Assembly (NCBI GenBank): GCA_028554795.2
Contig: CM068842.1
Location: 28,163,577 to 28,227,576, forward strand
Source of the DNA: Sinohyriopsis cumingii
Lineage: Eukaryota > Mollusca > Bivalvia > Unionida > Unionidae
Length of the DNA: 64,000 nucleotides
Reading direction: 5' to 3'
The notes under the pieces are model-generated. The model was not told the origin of the DNA and ran no database searches. It was given only the letters and a program-made list of their open reading frames with translations. Below are positions 8,396 through 20,968 of the stretch, one piece after another. Both the position numbers and the translations under genes were made by a program. Every line of letters begins with the position of its first letter. The first letter of the stretch is position 1.

Positions 8396-8707
8396 CTCTT
8401 TTTATATTTTTTTTTAGTTTTTTAAAATAGGGTCCCGACCCTGTTCCATTTCCCCTAGTCCCTAAACAGTCCCACGATCAATTCCCCATGTTCAATTTCC
8501 CTTGTCGCTAGAGTGACCCAACAATTTTCCCCATCTTAATTTCCCTTGTCGCTCAACAGACCCACGATTTATTCCCATGTTAATTTCCCTTGTCGCTAGA
8601 GTGACCCATGATTTTTCCCCATGTTAAATTTCCATTGTCGCTAGAGTGACCCAGAGGGGTCTGTAATGCTAATTCCCATTGTCGCTAGGGTGCCCCACTT
8701 CACTACT
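8396..8707. repeat. Terminal region of the element with 45-bp tandem repeats and ACT end
   Basis: After a T-rich tract come about five imperfect copies (8445-8695) of a ~45-bp unit built on CCCATGTTAATTTCCC and TTGTCGCTAGAGTGA. The last unit runs into CCCCACTTCACTACT. Read inwards, the end is AGTAGTGAAGTGGGG, consistent with Polinton termini. This is probably the right terminal inverted repeat; the left partner is off-window. AGCGAG at 8708-8713 is the expected 6-bp target-site copy. Confidence 0.65.
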
Positions 8708-9480
8708 AGCGAGTAAAAAGATTTAAAATGTTAAACGAGTTTCAAAAATATGATTTTGAATAAGCCCAAATGTAATATGTCCCTCATTACATAATCAAAA
8801 ATGTTGATTTCTATTTGACCAACTACAAAATATTGTTTTGGAATTAATTTAAAATACACCCAGAATAGTAGGTAATTTTGCTTTTACTCTGATAAATGTT
8901 ACAAATAGAAAAATATGATATGGGTATATTAACATTATATATAGTAAAGCCAACATTTACACCCACTGTTAACTTTGTACTTATTTTGTAGAGTCCATTC
9001 TCTGAAAACAAATCTCCAAGTAACAAATTACACGCGCATTTTATATATCATTACATATACTAAAAACTTACCAATTATCATATAATCTATTTGTACTGCT
9101 GTTCCTTTAAAATATTAGCAATACAATTAGCCCTTTATACCGTATATAAGGTTTTATTGTCGTTTGAGGTATTTGTGACACGGAAAGATGCCTGATCAGG
9201 TGTCATTTAATTTGAAACCATTTTTGTTTGAATGTTTGTTTTGTTTTTCATTATTTGCACATCTTTATTTAAGGTCTATTATAAACTGGATATAATGCTA
9301 AACAGAGAAAATGTATACCGTATAGCTATTTACGCTATCTTAGCATATTAATTTGTTATTGCACAATTCCATCAAAGAACAGGAAAATGTTAATATATGC
9401 TTCTGAAGTGTAGGGAAAATGTTCTGTTGAAGATTCGGAAAGATTAGAGATAAATTGAAATAGAAATCGACTCATTTATT
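8708..9480. repeat. Dispersed repeat R1, copy 1 (interrupted by the Polinton)
   Basis: Begins AGCGAGTAAAAAGATT and includes ATATGATATGGGTATATTAA and a distinctive segment with CCAACATTTACACCCACT. It aligns along about 700 bp with copies at 10.62 and 28.35 kb. The roughly 80 bp preceding this point in those copies is missing here and replaced by the element end. No coding potential. Confidence 0.75.
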
Positions 9481-10160
9481 TTTCGGACTCATTATAGACA
9501 CAAACTGTTTGGAAAACTCTTGCACAACGGAGGAAACTAAGAATCGTTCATGATATAATCAGTTATAAATAATTAACTACCTAACTATATAAGAAACCTT
9601 CTGCCACAAATGAGAGTCGATGAAACTCATTATCGTCTATGTAACTTCCAAGGCATCCCATGAATCTCCACCAGATTTTCAGGGGTCCTTTGTCCCATCT
9701 ACTGTTGATCTTTGGCACTCTTTCCCTGAATATATCCAACAATCTCCTAATAATTTTATGATTTATACATGTTCATCTAATGCAACTAATTAATGGAAAA
9801 AAAATTGAGTGTTCCAGTGATTGTTTTGGACGGGTTTCATTTTAACTAGTATTGCGTTCCATGTGAATGTTAATAGCAACAAGTGATGGCATCATTTTGT
9901 CGTCAAAAATGATTCTCATGCTATCACACACATACATGAATAGACACTACTTTGCACTTTCCACGAAATATGATGTGACACCTTTGGAAAGTTGTTTAAG
10001 GTCACCTGAACCACTAGAACCAAACATAGTTCGAGAAATATCTCTGTCACTGATGTCGTCTTGTAGACACAAAATATCGCCTTTGACCTTTACAGAAAGG
10101 ACGTTTCATTTCACACAACAAACAATAGTCGATTAACTGAATTGACCTTGCTATAATTTC
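9480..10160. repeat. Ancient duplication shared with 25.38-27.03 kb
   Basis: Segments such as CTCATTATCGTCTA, CTTCCAAGGCATCCCATGAA and the stretch around 9830-10160 recur in the same order at 25,380-25,660 and 26,680-27,030 with many substitutions. The small open frame at 9867-10136 is not preserved in the other copy and is not coding. Confidence 0.65.
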
Positions 10161-10620
10161 TTCTTCTTTCCACGTTTAAGGTCAAGCTTGATAAACAATT
10201 TCGTGCCTGTTGTAACGTTAGATGAAACTGCGATAGGAGACCTGTTTAATAGTTGTATATGTTGATGAAGAGAAGGAGATGCAGACTTTAAAGCATATTA
10301 GTTTGAGGGAAACTATCGTAAATGGGAAATAAGGGCTGGAGATTAATCTTTAGCAAGTTGGCTATTCTGTAAGAAATTTACAATTATTAATCACCAAATA
10401 TGTCTCCATCCAAACAGGACAATAGAAAAATAAAACCAGAAGAAACAAAGACAGCTAAATATGATTCATAATATTCTATGCGCGTCGATGTAATAGTAAG
10501 TTGTCACGAGAGTTTCCTTACAATTTGAAATGTATAAGTTCTTGCCGACAAAACCTAGTAGGTGTCTCAGGCTGATAATTTTAATTATCAATTTGCAGAG
10601 AGTGTTACGTTAAGTGTTCA
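10160..10620. other. No feature seen
   Basis: AT-rich sequence between repeat copies, without supported genes. Confidence 0.5.
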
Positions 10621-11420
10621 TTTTAAATGAAATTAATGAAACGAATTATGTATATATCTTGCGAGATTTAGCGAGTAAAAAGATTGAAAATTTTAAAAGA
10701 ATTTCATTAAACATGATTTTTATTGAGACCAATGTAATATTTCTTTTATCACATAATGAAAAATAGTGATTTGTGTTTGATGTAACTACACATTATTGTA
10801 TCGAAATGACTTTGAAATACACTCAGATGCGTCGGTAATTGCGCCTTGATCTTATATCACATCATGTCGTCATTTGAGAAGTATTACAAATACAAAAATA
10901 TGATATGAGTATATTAACATTCATATATAGTAAATCCGGCATTTGTGCTCACACGTACATTTTACATTTTTATGAGTTCATTCTCTCTCAAAGAAAAAAC
11001 CATGTAACAAATCGCAAACGCCTTTTATACATCATTGCAAAAAACTAATTACATGACAAATACCATATGATCTATGTTTATTGCTATTCCGTTAAAATAA
11101 TAGCAATAAAACCACTCCTTTGTGCCCTATATATGGTTTTACGTTTTTCGTATTGTTTAGACCCAGATTAGTGTATCATTGCCCCTTGAGCTGTTGTTCT
11201 GCTTGATGATGGTGTTGTTTACCTTGACGTCACGTTTGTTTGCTTATTTGTTTTTCATTAGTTGTACGTCCTTATTATAGTCTGGATATACTGTTCAACA
11301 GAGAAAACGTGTACTTTATAGCAGTTAAGGTAATTTAGCATAGTGATTGAGTTATTGCATAATTCCATAAAAAAAACCAGGCACGATATAAGATACACAA
11401 ATTTTGATATAGAAATCTCA
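10620..11420. repeat. Dispersed repeat R1, copy 2
   Basis: Starts AAATGAAATTAATGAAACGA, runs through TTGCGAGATTTAGCGAGTAA (the empty version of the Polinton target) and keeps the order of copy 1, including GTATATTAACATT and the TTTTCATTA...GTCC segment near 11,250. Confidence 0.75.
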
Positions 11421-14217
11421 TAATTATCAAATAAGTCACTTCAGGTGATATTATTTTTCAGTTAAGCCTTCCTTAAATGTCGACTTTAAAGTCGACTACC
11501 TCTCGTCAACGACTCTTGACTCCATTGTAACAAATTGCCTCTGTTGTGGAGACATTTGTCTTAGGAATCATTGTCCTCTATTGACAAGTTGGCTATTCAA
11601 GGTAGTGTTGGCGTTTTTTTTGTATTTTAACGAACGAAATATAATATATAATATTTTAACCTCGGATTGCTTAGTAACATGAATCTTTCTATGCGTTATT
11701 TCTTTTCCTCGTTTGGCGTTAGAAACAACACTTGAAATAACAGACTGTCACATATTTGAAACAATGTATTCAAAACAGAAACAACAACTACAAGAGAAAA
11801 AAGTAATAAACATTTTGTTACACCTGAAAAATATATTAAAATAAAGCTCCTCATTAAAAATACACAAGGAACTCCAAAATAGAAGGGAAAAAAAACAACA
11901 ATGACGGAAGTGACTAATGGAGCAAATTTGATGGTACAGCATTAACAAAACCTTGTAGTTGCAACGCTAATTCAGTGCCTATTTAATTTTAGAAACAGTA
12001 AAGTATCACGTAAATTTATATATTCAGAAAACCGTGTACTTTTCTCGCACATCGCACAATAATTGAACTGAATACATAATTTACTTACCTAAAAGTGTCA
12101 GATATACTCCCGTGATTATATATGCTTCATCCGATAACCTTTGAGGAATAAACTGCCCGTCATAATGTGGAGACACGGTGATATTTGTAAATATTGACTC
12201 ATTCATCTCTTGATTTTTTTCTACACGCTTCTCATTTTCTTACCCTTATTTCAGACAGATGTAATTTATTTTGTTCAGTCTTATGGCCTTCTTCCTTCTG
12301 AAGTAAATATTTTGACAACGTTATATGGTTTTACTTATTTGCGTTTCACAAATAATTAACTTTGTTCGCATCGTCATTTGTCGATCTTTTATTCTTCTTT
12401 ATGTCAATGTAGATTTTCAAGCAGTTTCAGATCATTGGTAGTTAGTTGTGATCATGTACTGTCATCTTTTTTCAGTAATAATTTGCAGTTTTTGTTTCCT
12501 CGGTTGATAATATTCATAACGGCAGATGTTTAAAAACTGTCGTTGTGCAGTCCGTCGTCATTGATTGAATAAAAAGCAGCTCTATCTGAAATCTCAGCAA
12601 TACCTGTTGACATTCATATGATCAGATGCACTAACCTAACTGAAGATAAAATAAAATCTAATATAACAGCATCAAATAGTTCTGTATTCAATTCTTGCTG
12701 CCAACAAGCACAATGCCTTTAGCGATATATTTCTCTCGCAAACGTAAGTTCCCGTATATTGGTGTACTGTATATTACTGTCAAGCAACAGGTGCGATTTT
12801 TATATAGCGTTTCTAAAATCAATATATAAATGGTTGCTGCTAACCATTGAGAATGTAACTAGTTATTCTAGAAACGTTTCATTTCTGATTCTTGGATAAT
12901 ATTATCTACTCATAAAATATAAACAACAATATTCATAACGCGTTATTTCAAACGTACCATTATTGTGTTCGACAAAGCTCAATTCTCATTCCAAACGTAC
13001 GTACTAATTTCAAGCTAGACAAACATAGATGTGTTTATATCAAATAAGGGGAATTAAGGTAGCTTTAAAGATGTTATTAAAGATTTTGAATAGTTACTGT
13101 TGTGAGGCATTTAGTGTTGAAACGTATGTTATTTTCAAGCATCAACGTAGGTTACACAGGTTACTTTTGCCATATCCTTGCCGCATGAATCTTATTTTGT
13201 ATTTATGTGGTGTTGACATCTTAAACAATGTGAAGCAAAATTCGTAGAAAGTAGGTCACAAGATACACATCAAGACTGACTGGAGTTAGAGAGAGACTTG
13301 TAAAGATGAAAATTAATTATTGTTAGAGAAAAAGTCATAAAAGTAAGAAAGGTTGGTCACATGACCTTGATTCAGTAGTATTGTGTAGTGATGGTAAATA
13401 TATGTCAATGTGCAAGATCCACACATGTACTGTGTATGTTGTTAAAGGTAATGTAGGGTGAAAGTCATGGCGATAGAGGTGATTTAGAATAACAAATATA
13501 GGTTCCTATAGCCAATAATTGGTGCAGGTGACTCACATTTCTTGAGATGCGTGCACGGACTAATTATGGTGATTCTGGGTGAAATAGCATACAAGATTTG
13601 GAGAATATTGCCTACAAAGCTCTGGAAATACAAAAGTGATTTAGTGTGAACATTGGGCCATAGTGATCTATATCATATGATTGATTTACTTCAGCTAAGA
13701 TTCATCTAATAAAACTTTGCATGCTTACAGTGTGAACTAGTAGCCAATATTGGGACGATGTTTCGAATAAACCTTGAAACATACTAATGCCACTAAAAGT
13801 AAAAGGTACGTCACAGTTACCCAATATTGGATCAATTGAGTGGCTCTTCCCGGGATGAATCCAGACACTGGTTTTGACGAGTATTGGAGAAATATGATCA
13901 ATTATACAAATCGTGCAAGAAACGCACAAGGAATGAATGAACAAGTCAACGAACTGACAATGAAGGAATGAAGGAAAAACTCTGTAACTTCAATCGAACA
14001 ATAATTTCATTTCTTGAACAGACCCTGCACTATGCCATTTAAAACATATTGTTGTCTGTTCCTATTCACTTTAGATTCATTTATCTTCCTACCATTGGCC
14101 GTAGTAAAGTCTAATTTTATGATAGAGGTCTTGACTCTGAAAAATTAAAATAAATAAGTTAAAACCAAACTAGGTGACATAATATAACTTTATTCAAGTA
14201 TAAACTATATTGCAGAT
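11420..14217. other. AT-rich intergenic DNA, no supported gene
   Basis: Only short chance frames (for example 11748-11948, 13029-13247 and 13702-13944) with no domain, splice pattern or duplicate. No RNA gene seen. Confidence 0.5.
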
Positions 14218-14385
14218 TCTATTATCAGTCATAATAGAAATACTGCATACAGGCAGCTGGTAAGATGGTGCTAGGGATATCTTGGCCGTGAAATCCGAGT
14301 TGCTTTGCCATCCTGTACAGTAGATGCAATCAGGCAGAAGTTCCCAAGTGAAGGTGGTAGCTACACAGGTTTCAAGTACTTGTAG
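14218..14385 (+). pseudogene. P2X7-like C-terminal (ballast-type) domain fossil
   Basis: The frame from 14218 reads NRNTAYRQLVRWC, a TAG at 14272, then GYLGREIRVALPSCTVDAIR and further on SEGGSYTGFKYL before TAG at 14383. The pattern AYRQxxRWxxGxLGxxxRxxxPSCxxxxIR...Y.GF is the widespread invertebrate domain related to the P2X7 receptor intracellular C-terminus, usually found in proteins with no channel part. The internal stop replaces a residue that is normally tryptophan or histidine. It is isolated, with no other exon found, so it is a dead copy or exon. Function of the stand-alone domain is poorly known. Confidence 0.6.
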
Positions 14386-14895
14386 TTATCTGGCAAATCG
14401 TGATGTGACAGCCTGGACAGTCATCGACTTGTCTGGACTCAAGGATTGGCTGCATAGAAATGGTGGTACCTATCAACTGACTGGTTTCCTGACCATTTCC
14501 TCCAGTGCTGCCATGAACTCTTCAACATATTCAGAAAGAAGAAATGTTTCCCACCATAATTTAAAAAAGAAGAATTTCATCCACTGCCTATAGGAGCGCT
14601 GAAAATTTTTATAACAAACATTTATAAATAGGAATAAAAGTTAAAATGGTATTCATTTTAACATACATAAATAGTACTTGAATGTATAATTATTTTGTTA
14701 CAATAAATGGTTTTGAATATGTGCTACAAATGTAAGTCGGCATCAACTTTATTTTGATTAAAATCCAGGACATTGTTTTGATTAAATAGTAGTATTAAGA
14801 ATTTGATAGCACCATCAAATCAGTAATGATTTCATACATGCTGAGGCTAGTCTCCTTTTCCAGAGGTATATGAGTTAAAGCTGGAATCCATTGGG
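14386..14895. other. No feature seen
   Basis: Between the P2X7-like and THAP fossils. A chance open frame (14324-14593) has no recognisable content. Confidence 0.4.
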
Positions 14896-15120
14896 TCACT
14901 CCCATCTGGTTTGTAGCTCGAAATCGTCTTCTCTGAAGTGGTCACTACAGACAACTTGACTATCTCGCCTGTCACTAGTCGGCTCAGTCTAGTCTTTTCT
15001 TGTTGTTCGTATCTGCTTAATTCATTGTTTCCCTGAAACAAGATTGGTAGGAAAATCGTGCAAACTCACTCCTTCTCGTGTTGTGTTGCCACAATCTAAA
15101 ACAATACACCTTTTTACCAT
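14896..15120 (-). pseudogene. THAP zinc-finger domain fossil
   Basis: One minus-strand frame from ATG at 15120 shows the C2CH layout of a THAP domain: MVKRCIVLDCGNTTREGVSL then HDFP, then IKQIRTTRKD, then QVVCSDHFREDDFE. The ligands are the Cys pair in CIVLDC and C..H in CSDH. Two stops (TGA before IKQIR and TAG after RKD) sit where the family usually has tryptophan. THAP domains bind DNA and are found in P-element-type transposases and host regulators. No transposase or other exon was found nearby. An alternative frame (14847-15041) also reads open but matches nothing. The remainder of the protein is missing. Confidence 0.75.
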
Positions 15121-15489
15121 ATTTTTCAACACATGGCTGCACGTGTTGAACGTAACTTCAATGAAAATTGGAAAGCTGTGTTCCATACACTGCCTCACTT
15201 CAGTTTTGCCTTACGGAAATTAGCGAGCGCGAAATCAGCAAATAGCGTTTTGTCTCCAACGATAAAAGATCGATGTTCAGTAGTAACTATTTTCAATAAT
15301 GATGAGGGATATGACATAATACCTAAATAAAGCGCTTCGTGAGGGTTAATTTTATAACATAAACAAAAATCCTATGAGTGCACTAGTGGACCTTTAAGCC
15401 TAAAAGAACGATGCTGTGGAATGGAAACGATCATGAATGAAAATCAGATGCGTAATGAAGCCCCAACCATGAAAAGTAGATGTAATCCT

Positions 15490-15960
15490 TTAACAGAAAT
15501 CAGGCATTTATAAAATGACGGTGTATAGAGTTCCTGAAATGCAAAAAAATTACGTCTGGGTAAATCCAGACGTTAATGGAGATCTCCTGTTCTAGTTCAG
15601 AATTTCCCAGATGGAAAATACATTCCGTTTCATCATCATCATCAAGATCATTTCGATGCCAATGAAACAAATGCAGGATTTCTTGGATGAAGTAACAATT
15701 ACGGGAAATGTGATCATGGATTGCACGGAAGGGGACACCATATTCATTGTGTGAGAGATATGTCGTGGGTGTTAAGTTTCGAAGTTTTGCCTTTCTGAGG
15801 AATGAAAATGAATTGTATGCTCTACTTGCAAGCAAACAGCATCGCACGAAAAGAGATCAACACAAGAAGAGTGCTTGTAACTTATTGACAGTGTGTTCTA
15901 CTTGTGGACAGCATGTTCGAAATAATAACCAAATGTTGAAGAATGAAAATCCGACAAACG
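15490..15960 (+). pseudogene. Second Polinton-type PolB relic (N-terminal zinc region)
   Basis: Plus-strand frames align with residues about 250-440 of the polymerase at 2197-6511: VPEMQ (~15530), then PDGKYIPFHHHHQDHFD (~15608), GFLG, GKCDHG, and after a frame change SACNLLTVCSTCGQ (~15880). The corresponding residues in the first copy are IPEMQ, DGKYIHVYHHDDHFD, GFLG, EKCDHG and CACQLLRLCPTCGQ. Stops and frameshifts abound. Nothing similar is seen upstream or downstream, so only a fragment of a second, older and divergent element remains. Orientation is opposite to the first. Confidence 0.7.
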
Positions 15961-17735
15961 TATGTTTTTAAAAATACTATTTGTGAAGTCTTACTTTCTA
16001 TTGCAAAAGCTATATTTCACGTTAATCTATGTTTCTAATCTCAGGCCGACTAATGTGTGGTATGCCCTCAACAGCAGGGGACGTAAAATTGACAATGCCA
16101 ATATCGAGGAAAACTTAAATTATAACTGGAGCTCACTTTCTGGTATAATGCAGTAGAAGGTTTGGCAATCTATATACAGGTGTATAGGACACACGGTACT
16201 AATTATACGGAAGAACTGTGAACCAGTCTAGAAATGGGTGAAGAAATAATAGAGTATTTACAGGTTTGGTGGTCCATAATTGGTTAATAATGAAAATTAA
16301 AATTTTAGAAAAAATATCTTTTGAGAGCTCATCCTATATGTAATGTCAAAAAAATATTGACAAATTTCTACTGATGCAATTTTATCATTTTTACAGGCTT
16401 GACTCAGGAGTACTCAATACTGATAGTAGCACCTGATTCATTTGGTGCAGAATCAATAACACGTGTTTCATGCACATGTATGTAAACAAATTGCCGCGGG
16501 TCATATGGTGTTCTCCACACATAAGCTTGCACCAAGGTTAGATGTGCACGAAAAATTATAGGTGTCATTATCAGCACCCATAAATTTTAAGTTATTGAAT
16601 TTTGAATATGACAGTGTTTCCATATGTTTACCATTGGAGTGGAATTAGTACCGTGAGTCCTATAGGGTACAATGGCTGGTTTTGTATGGTCTTTAAGATA
16701 TAAGGGAAATAACTCGTGCATGTATAATTCTTTAGATTTTCCTTATTAGACGTCAGTAGATGAACGCATGTTGAAAAACAGATTTGCAACATTGTCATTG
16801 CCACCGTTTTTCATAAATATCGCCTTTCTTGCAATCTAACTTAAGCTTGGAAGGAAGCAAATGATTTGTTAAAAACAAACTCCCTGACATTAACCAGTCT
16901 TTGCAGTAATCAATATGTTAGGTTTAAAATGATGTTCAGATTTTCAGTTTAGCATTTAAATGTGCCACCTCTTAATTAAGTCGCCGAAATCGCTCGTAAT
17001 TTCGTTCTTTATTGGGAATGTTCCATAGATAGTGACGTCATATATTTGATAAGTTTCGCTAGTTACTAATCATAAAATAACATTCGCACATGACCGACAA
17101 ATTGATTCGAGAGGAAAGGAAAAGAGCTAGGTCCGTTTTTAAAGCGGATCTATAAAGAAAAAGCGTATAGACAAACGTGCATTAGATAAAAAAATAAGAC
17201 TGGTGAATAGTGGTTTTCAGCTGGGGCGCTGGAATGCTTCGAAGGACAAATTGGGCTGAAGACAAACCAAGAGTTTGCATATTTCCTTATTAACTGGTCA
17301 GTATACTTGTAAAGCTATAATGTCCGCCAGTTAAGGAGGTCTTTTTCCTTCGCATACATTTTACGTATGTTTTGGAACAAAGTAATGTAGAATAATACCA
17401 CATAGTAATCACATACCGTATCCGACATAGCGTGGTATTCGCGTCTTGTGTTTCCAATGGTGACATCACTATATATTGTGTTCCACCTTTCGACTGAAAT
17501 CGTTTGACCCATGGATGTCACCAGTCAACATCGGATTAATTCGCAGGCATGTGAAAAGTGGCCAGAAATCAGATGGCTCATTATATGATGAAACATCGAT
17601 ATTATGTGGTATTAAAGACACCTAACGATTTTTAGATCCAATATCTTTCAAGATTCAGTATTATTCAGGTGATCTGACACATACAACATTTTGCATGATT
17701 GTTGTTCATTGGTTGTACAGCCTACTGTTATGTTA
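15961..17735. other. No supported feature
   Basis: AT-rich, with scattered short frames. No repeat, RNA gene or protein domain recognised. Confidence 0.45.
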
Positions 17736-18175
17736 ACAGATCCATTTGCATGTGTATACCCTCCAATGTCATGGCTGTGTTAGCAAACCCTATCTCAATT
17801 TGCTGTACCCTCCAATGTCATGGCTGTGTTAGCAGACCCCATCTCTATTTGCTGTACCCTCAAATGTCATGGCTGTGTTAGCAGACCCCATCTCTATTTG
17901 CTGTACCCTCCAATGTTATGGCTGTGTTAGCAGACCCCTTTCTCTATTTGCTGTACCCACCAATGCCATGGCTTTGTTAGCAGATTTCATCTCTATTTGC
18001 TGTACCCACACATGCCACGGCTGTGTTAGCAGACCCCATCTCCATATGTTGTACTTACCAATACGATAGCTATGTTAGCAGATACCATCTGCATATGTTG
18101 TACCCACCAATATCATGACTATACTAGCAGACCCGATCTGTATATATTGTACCCATGTACCCACTAATGCCATGG
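17736..18175 (+). repeat. 49-bp tandem repeat, about nine imperfect copies
   Basis: The unit is built on CTGTACCCTCCAATGTCATG followed by GCTGTGTTAGCAGACCCCAT and CTCTATTTG. Copies become more diverged towards 18,150. The open frames across it arise from the repeat. Confidence 0.85.
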
Positions 18176-18515
<340 letters not shown>

Positions 18516-18650
18516 ACCGCTCCGGTGGCCTAGTGATTAGAGCGTCCGCCTCGGATGCGGGAGGTCGTGGGTTCGATCCCCGGCCCAGTCATACCAAAGA
18601 CTTACAAAAATGGTACTAACAGCTGCCTCTCTTGATTTGGGGGACACCTT
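18516..18650 (+). mobile_element. tRNA-derived SINE, family 1
   Basis: A-box-like GGCCTAGTGATTAGAGCG and B-box GGGTTCGATCCCC lie in a tRNA-like 72-nt head. The acceptor-stem halves do not pair, so it is not a tRNA gene. The tail continues ACCAAAGACTTACAAAAATG. It sits directly on the end of the microsatellite. Confidence 0.75.
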
Positions 18651-18960
18651 ATACCGCAACACTGAAATACTGTTGAGTATATACAACTAATGATTTGTGA
18701 AAACGATTCAGTGGACAACACATATCGTATAAATTCAATATAAATGAGAAAACTCACAATAACTAATGAAAGAAGAAAATAGATAAAGCAATTAGAGACA
18801 CAAGCAACTCATAAAATGGAAACTTGTTTTACCAAAAAAAGAGCATTCCATCCATTCAACACTTTCGACTTAATAACAGTAACCTATCGGGAAAGAAAAT
18901 AATAGATATTTCTGTGAACAGAAAAATAAGCAGTAAATAAAAGTTTAGAATACATTTTGA

Positions 18961-19175
18961 AGTGGGGAGGGGGTGAAAGAGCGATCTAAGGCACTCGTCC
19001 TTACAGATCACTGACATATCACCCATGTCCGCGTGGGTTCGAACATCGGTTCGGCTAGAAATAGCTCCCCGTAAGTCGCAGTTATTCTGATTTCTTTACC
19101 CCGTCCCTTCTTACCCCATTTATACAGGCCACCTATCATGTGCAAAAATGGCGTTAAACCCACAACAATAAAATC
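18961..19175 (+). mobile_element. tRNA-derived SINE, family 2, copy 1
   Basis: Head with GATCTAAGGCACTCGTC and B-box GTGGGTTCGAACATCGG; the tail ends AAAATGGCGTTAAACCCACA then CAATAAA. The same tail is present in the copies at 27.2, 30.8 and 44.4 kb. Confidence 0.7.
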
Positions 19176-20300
19176 ATGAACGAGGCAATTAGGTCCATAA
19201 AATAATCCTGGTTATTAGAATAGATACCTACATTATTAAAACAGGCGCACCTGTAACATATAGTACAATGTAAGATTCTGCATGAACGTTGCTATGAATA
19301 CTTATATTATGTGTATTATCACTCACGAATATAGTTAGTAATGATTATTTAATTGTTGCAACTCTTTGGTCATAAATTAAATAATAGAAAGAAGCAAAAC
19401 TATTTTTTTAAAAAACCGTAACAAACAATTTAATAATCAAACTTATAAAATGAAAATTTTAAAGAAACTTTCAGTATTATCAACTGAATAGAAAATAATC
19501 ATTAAAGGTTCTATTCAGGTCCAATAGAATCGAATGTTCCGAACGAATTTCAGATCTTCAAATGCACTTGTCTGCCAATAGTCCTGATGTATCAAAACTC
19601 CACATTAGTCACATAGTTATATTTTAGTCCAATGGGCACTTTGTAATTCCAATGAATAATCCAAGAAAATGTTTTCTCTCAAATAATATATAAACACAAC
19701 GCTAAATGCGTCTGGAGTGATGTTTACAATTAGAACATAAGAAATAGAAACGAAATGAGTGTCCAGATCTACGTGCTTATATACAGGTAAACAGGGTGCA
19801 AAATCATTGTGCTAGATGACGTTTTGCAAATATCCCATACCGTAAAAGATCCCATTTGATCTAGCCCATCCAACTGAAATTATTTTATTTCTTCTAAAAA
19901 TCCACCTGACCTCACCAGCCAGTGAGAAATTCAAAATATTGTTGTCAAAAGGTTTTATTAATAATTTATTAATAATTTATTAATAATAAATAATAAATAA
20001 TATTATTATCAATAACAGGAAACACGTATTCACCTATTTATAGATCCTATGCAATCTACACTTTCAATATCTTAAAACTGAATTTTATACCACTGTAGCT
20101 ATCTAAGATCTTGATTATAAATAATCATTACAATTTACGTTCATGAAAAATTACATATGATATAAACATAATTATGTCTTAAGAGGCACAAACATAATTA
20201 CACAAAACATAGTTAAAAAATTTAAATGCTAAATTTCTTTATCAATTGAAAGTTTGAAATTTAAAACTGAGTCATATATAAAGTGCGTAGATTCAGTGAT
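19176..20300. other. No supported feature
   Basis: Very AT-rich, with a TTAATAATTTAT tandem patch near 19955-20000. No gene seen. Confidence 0.45.
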
Positions 20301-20302
20301 AA

Positions 20303-20965
20303 TGTGTCAGGGTTGAGTTGCACTATTATTCAAACTAAACATAATGTAATCCGACAAGGACATGTGTTCTGATAAGGCCAGACTGACCTAATTTCTGATT
20401 AGTCAGTGTTAAAACACCTGATATGTTTACGGCTGAGATTATGAACATAAAATGCTATCTATTTGCGTATTTATAATTTATATGAGAATTATTACAGAGA
20501 ATTAGAATTTGATAGTAGTACTACCAGTCTATTAAATTATTCAGTTATACAGAGGCGAGTTCATGTATTTAATTTGTCAATCATTGAAATTACAGTGTTC
20601 GAAATATTTCTGATTTTTGGTATTTTAGCTGTCACTGAAATACTGTGAATTCACATAAAGTCATTTAGATATTTAATAGCTGTTACAAAATTGATGTGAA
20701 TTCATTTAAAGACACGTTGGGATTAAATCATAGTAATTATTCTGTTGTACTGTTAATACCTCAATACACTACATAACATCATTTGGAATACCTCTGGAAC
20801 TCATTCTTATTACTCGATAGTTTTTGGACTTGAACATTTAAAACTATTTAGTTATTCTAACTTGTTCATTTTGTACATTAGGAAAAAAATATTTTCAATT
20901 ATAGTAAATTTCCTGGTTTTCAATCTTTGTTGTTACTTATTTTAAGACCATTGAGTGCTAACAGA
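20303..20965 (+). mobile_element. Candidate 5' LTR
   Basis: Bounded by TGTGTCAGGG at the left and GTGCTAACA just before a primer-binding site at 20969. The TG...CA ends and the position fit an LTR, but no second copy was found, so the left limit is a guess. Confidence 0.35.
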
Positions 20966-20968
20966 AAT

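Larger units (their letters stand above)
1..8707. mobile_element. Right-hand part of a decayed Polinton/Maverick (adintovirus-like) element
   Basis: A compact gene cluster unlike its surroundings: little intergenic space, TATA boxes close to starts, and a virus-like gene set (P-loop ATPase, protein-primed-type PolB, BIR protein, CCHC protein, small basic proteins). It runs off the left edge. The right end is placed at 8707 because tandem repeats and a terminal ACT abut a host repeat whose other copies at 10.6 and 28.35 kb continue uninterrupted upstream of the same point. AGT...ACT termini, long inverted repeats and 6-bp target duplications are known for Polintons; here only one end can be seen. 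Integrase and capsid genes are not in the window and would lie to the left. Frameshifts and stops in several genes show that it is not intact. Confidence 0.8.

Noticed and set aside
18516-18590. Functional tRNA gene (also at 39839)
   Set aside because: A and B boxes are present but the acceptor-stem ends do not pair and SINE bodies follow.
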